From: Bryobacterales bacterium
Lineage (GTDB): Bacteria > Acidobacteriota > Terriglobia > Bryobacterales > Bryobacteraceae
DNA length: 8,198 nt
Direction: 5' to 3'
Assembly: GCA_003487005.1 (NCBI GenBank)
Contig: DNFG01000330.1
Span: forward strand, 1 to 8,198
In this document: positions 6,891-8,198 of the stretch, piece after piece
How positions within the stretch are numbered: the stretch's first letter is position 1
Layout of the letters: each line of letters starts with the position of its first letter
Position numbers and translations under genes: made by a program
Notes under the pieces: model-generated
Told to the model about the DNA's origin: nothing
The model's input: only the letters and a program-made list of their open reading frames with translations
The model's database searches: none

Positions 6891-6908
6891 ACGGCCCCGG
6901 CCTTCGTC
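6872..6908. terminator. Perfect 16-bp hairpin between convergent genes
   Basis: Positions 6872-6887 are exactly complementary to 6893-6908, leaving a 5-base loop TGAAC (6888-6892). The loop starts with the TGA stop of the DUF6429 gene, and the left arm encodes its last residues (TKAGA with part of the preceding Pro codon). The minus-strand receptor gene ends at 6923, 14 bases beyond the right arm, so the structure can serve messages from both sides. No T-tract follows on either strand, so it is not a textbook Rho-independent terminator; it may block 3' decay or terminate with other factors. A perfect GC-rich 16-bp stem is very unlikely by chance. Confidence 0.75.
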
Positions 6909-6922
6909 ATGGACCCGCGCGC

Positions 6923-8198
6923 TCAGAACGTCAGCCGCAAGCTCAGTTGCGCGCTGCGCGGGCCGCCCACCTGATAGAGCGGGTTCAGCCCGCCCGCCGT
7001 TCCGCCCTGGCCCAGGGCGCGGTTCAGCGTCCGGTCGGCAATGCCGAAGACTCCAGGCGAATTGTGGTTCAGGCGCGCACTGGTGAAGCCGAAATTCGCC
7101 GTATTGAGCGCGTTGAACAACTCCGCCCGGAACTGCACCCGCAGGCGTTCGCCCAGTCCGAAATCGCGCCGCAACGCGAAGTCCATCTGCTGCACGGCAA
7201 ACCCGCGCAGCGCGTTCCGGCCCAGACTGCCCTGCCGTGCGGCGTCCGGATTGGCGAAAGCCGCGAGATTCAGGCGGCGGCCGCCGGGCACGTTCGCGTC
7301 ATCCACCCACACCGGCCCGCCCAGGTAATCCACCCGGCGGTTCGACTCGATGTTGAACAGATCCACCACGCTCGTAATCACATTCAGCGGCGCCGCGCTC
7401 CAGAAACGGAGGTAACTGTCCAGCCCCCAACCTCGCGTCACCGGATCGCCGAACCCCGGCAGATTCCACGTCACCGCCGCGTTCATCGTGAACCGCTGGT
7501 CGAAATTCGAGGGGCCATAGTTGTCGCCCAGGTTCAGCGAAGTCCCCGGAAAGCCGCCGGCCGGCAGGTTCGCCGTCGTCTCGTCCGAGACGTCATCCAG
7601 CGATTTGCCCCAGGTGGTGGAGACAATCGCCTGCAATCCGCTCGTCAACCGCCGCCGGAACTGCATCTGCAGCGCGTGGTAGTTCGAACCCCCCTCGTTG
7701 CGTGTGACGAACACCTGCCCCGTCGGCCCGAAGAGCGCCGGATTGATCATCACAATAGCCGGCAGTCCCTGCGCCGCGTTCGCCGCCTGATTCCGCCAGC
7801 GTTCGGTCCGCAGCAGGCGGCGCCCGTCCGACCCCACATAGGAGAGCGTCAGACTCTGCGCGCGGCCCAGCCCTTTTTCCACCGCCACGTTCCATTGCAG
7901 CGTGTACGGCAACCGGTAGTCGTCCGGGAAGACGTAAAACGAGGCATTGTAGGGCGGATCGGTGTTCTGCGGCAGGCCCACGATCAGCGAAGGGTCCACG
8001 GGGAAGGGGACATTCGACAGCGCCCGGTTCGTCGTCGCCGGGAATGCGCCGAAGCCGCGCAGCGCCGGCCCCTGACCCGTGTCATAAAACACCCCGAAAC
8101 CGGCGCGAATCACCAGATCCTCGCGGCTCGCCAGCGGTTGCCAGGCGAAGCCCGCGCGCGGCGCGAAGTTGGCCGCCGCGGTCGTCCACTGCCGCGTG
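6923..8198 (-). CDS. TonB-dependent outer-membrane receptor, C-terminal part
   Basis: Probably the barrel end of a large acidobacterial-type TonB-dependent receptor (Oar/CarboxypepD_reg type), which imports oligomers or other large ligands across the outer membrane. The window shows the last 424 residues; the plug, TonB box and signal peptide lie beyond the right edge. The frame stays open to 8198, and the GTG at 8113 is an internal Val, since NFAPRAGFAWQP and DLVIRAGFGVFYD run straight through it as in family members. Other family marks are LPYTLQWNVAVEKGLG, TLSYVGSDGRRLLR, NYHALQMQFRRRLTSGLQ, NFDQRFTMNAAVTWNLP and LRVQFRAELFNALNTANF. The protein ends in alternating hydrophobics with a final Phe (AQLSLRLTF), the outer-membrane insertion signal. 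It is convergent with the DUF6429 gene and shares its hairpin. The ligand cannot be predicted. Confidence 0.9.
   Translation of the reverse strand, partial: TRQWTTAAANFAPRAGFAWQPLASREDLVIRAGFGVFYDTGQGPALRGFGAFPATTNRALSNVPFPVDPSLIVGLPQNTDPPYNASFYVFPDDYRLPYTLQWNVAVEKGLGRAQSLTLSYVGSDGRRLLRTERWRNQAANAAQGLPAIVMINPALFGPTGQVFVTRNEGGSNYHALQMQFRRRLTSGLQAIVSTTWGKSLDDVSDETTANLPAGGFPGTSLNLGDNYGPSNFDQRFTMNAAVTWNLPGFGDPVTRGWGLDSYLRFWSAAPLNVITSVVDLFNIESNRRVDYLGGPVWVDDANVPGGRRLNLAAFANPDAARQGSLGRNALRGFAVQQMDFALRRDFGLGERLRVQFRAELFNALNTANFGFTSARLNHNSPGVFGIADRTLNRALGQGGTAGGLNPLYQVGGPRSAQLSLRLTF

Noticed and set aside
6923..8113. A complete 396-residue protein starting at the GTG at 8113
   Set aside because: Receptor family sequence continues in frame upstream to the window edge, so this codon is an internal Val.
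1..8198. CRISPR array, tRNA or rRNA genes, insertion sequence, phage genes
   Set aside because: I saw no regularly spaced repeats, no cloverleaf-like sequence, no transposase motif and no terminal inverted repeats; nearly all of the window is accounted for by the six genes.

Overview
The window is GC-rich and densely coded. It holds six protein genes (two cut by the window edges) and no RNA gene, insertion sequence or CRISPR array that I can see. The mix suggests an Acidobacteriota genome, most likely of the Solibacter/Bryobacter kind: a very large TonB-dependent receptor of the acidobacterial type, a secreted tricorn-like peptidase, a DUF1080 sugar hydrolase and a DUF6429 protein. This placement is inferred from gene families only; there is no marker gene.

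Layout, left to right. (1) 1-177, minus: the N-terminal 59 residues of an exported protein I cannot name. (2) 280-3558, minus: a complete 1092-residue tricorn-type protease with a signal peptide, beta-propeller repeats, a PDZ domain and a C-terminal S41-type serine peptidase core. (3) 3599-5869, minus: a 756-residue secreted glycoside hydrolase of the GH42 beta-galactosidase type, 40 bases upstream of the tricorn gene and possibly co-transcribed with it. (4) 5943-6602, plus: a 219-residue DUF1080 (3-keto-disaccharide hydrolase) protein, divergent from the GH42 gene across a 73-base region. (5) 6648-6890, plus: an 80-residue DUF6429 protein. (6) 6923-8198, minus: the C-terminal 424 residues of a TonB-dependent outer-membrane receptor, convergent with gene 5.

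Between genes 5 and 6 lies a perfect 16-bp inverted repeat whose 5-base loop contains the DUF6429 stop codon, probably a two-way transcription terminator. Four of the five visible gene starts have a TANNNT (-10-like) hexamer 6 to 21 bases upstream and lack a well-placed Shine-Dalgarno sequence, which suggests leaderless or very short-leader transcripts.

Functionally the window reads as an envelope nutrient-scavenging locus. A receptor would import oligomers across the outer membrane, GH42-like and DUF1080 enzymes would attack glycosides outside the cytoplasm, and the tricorn homologue would degrade peptides there. Co-operation is inferred from adjacency and shared secretion signals. The points most worth a second look are changes at conserved positions: Leu instead of Ser before the tricorn catalytic His, Ser instead of Asn before the GH42 acid/base Glu, and an altered GH42 Cys cluster.
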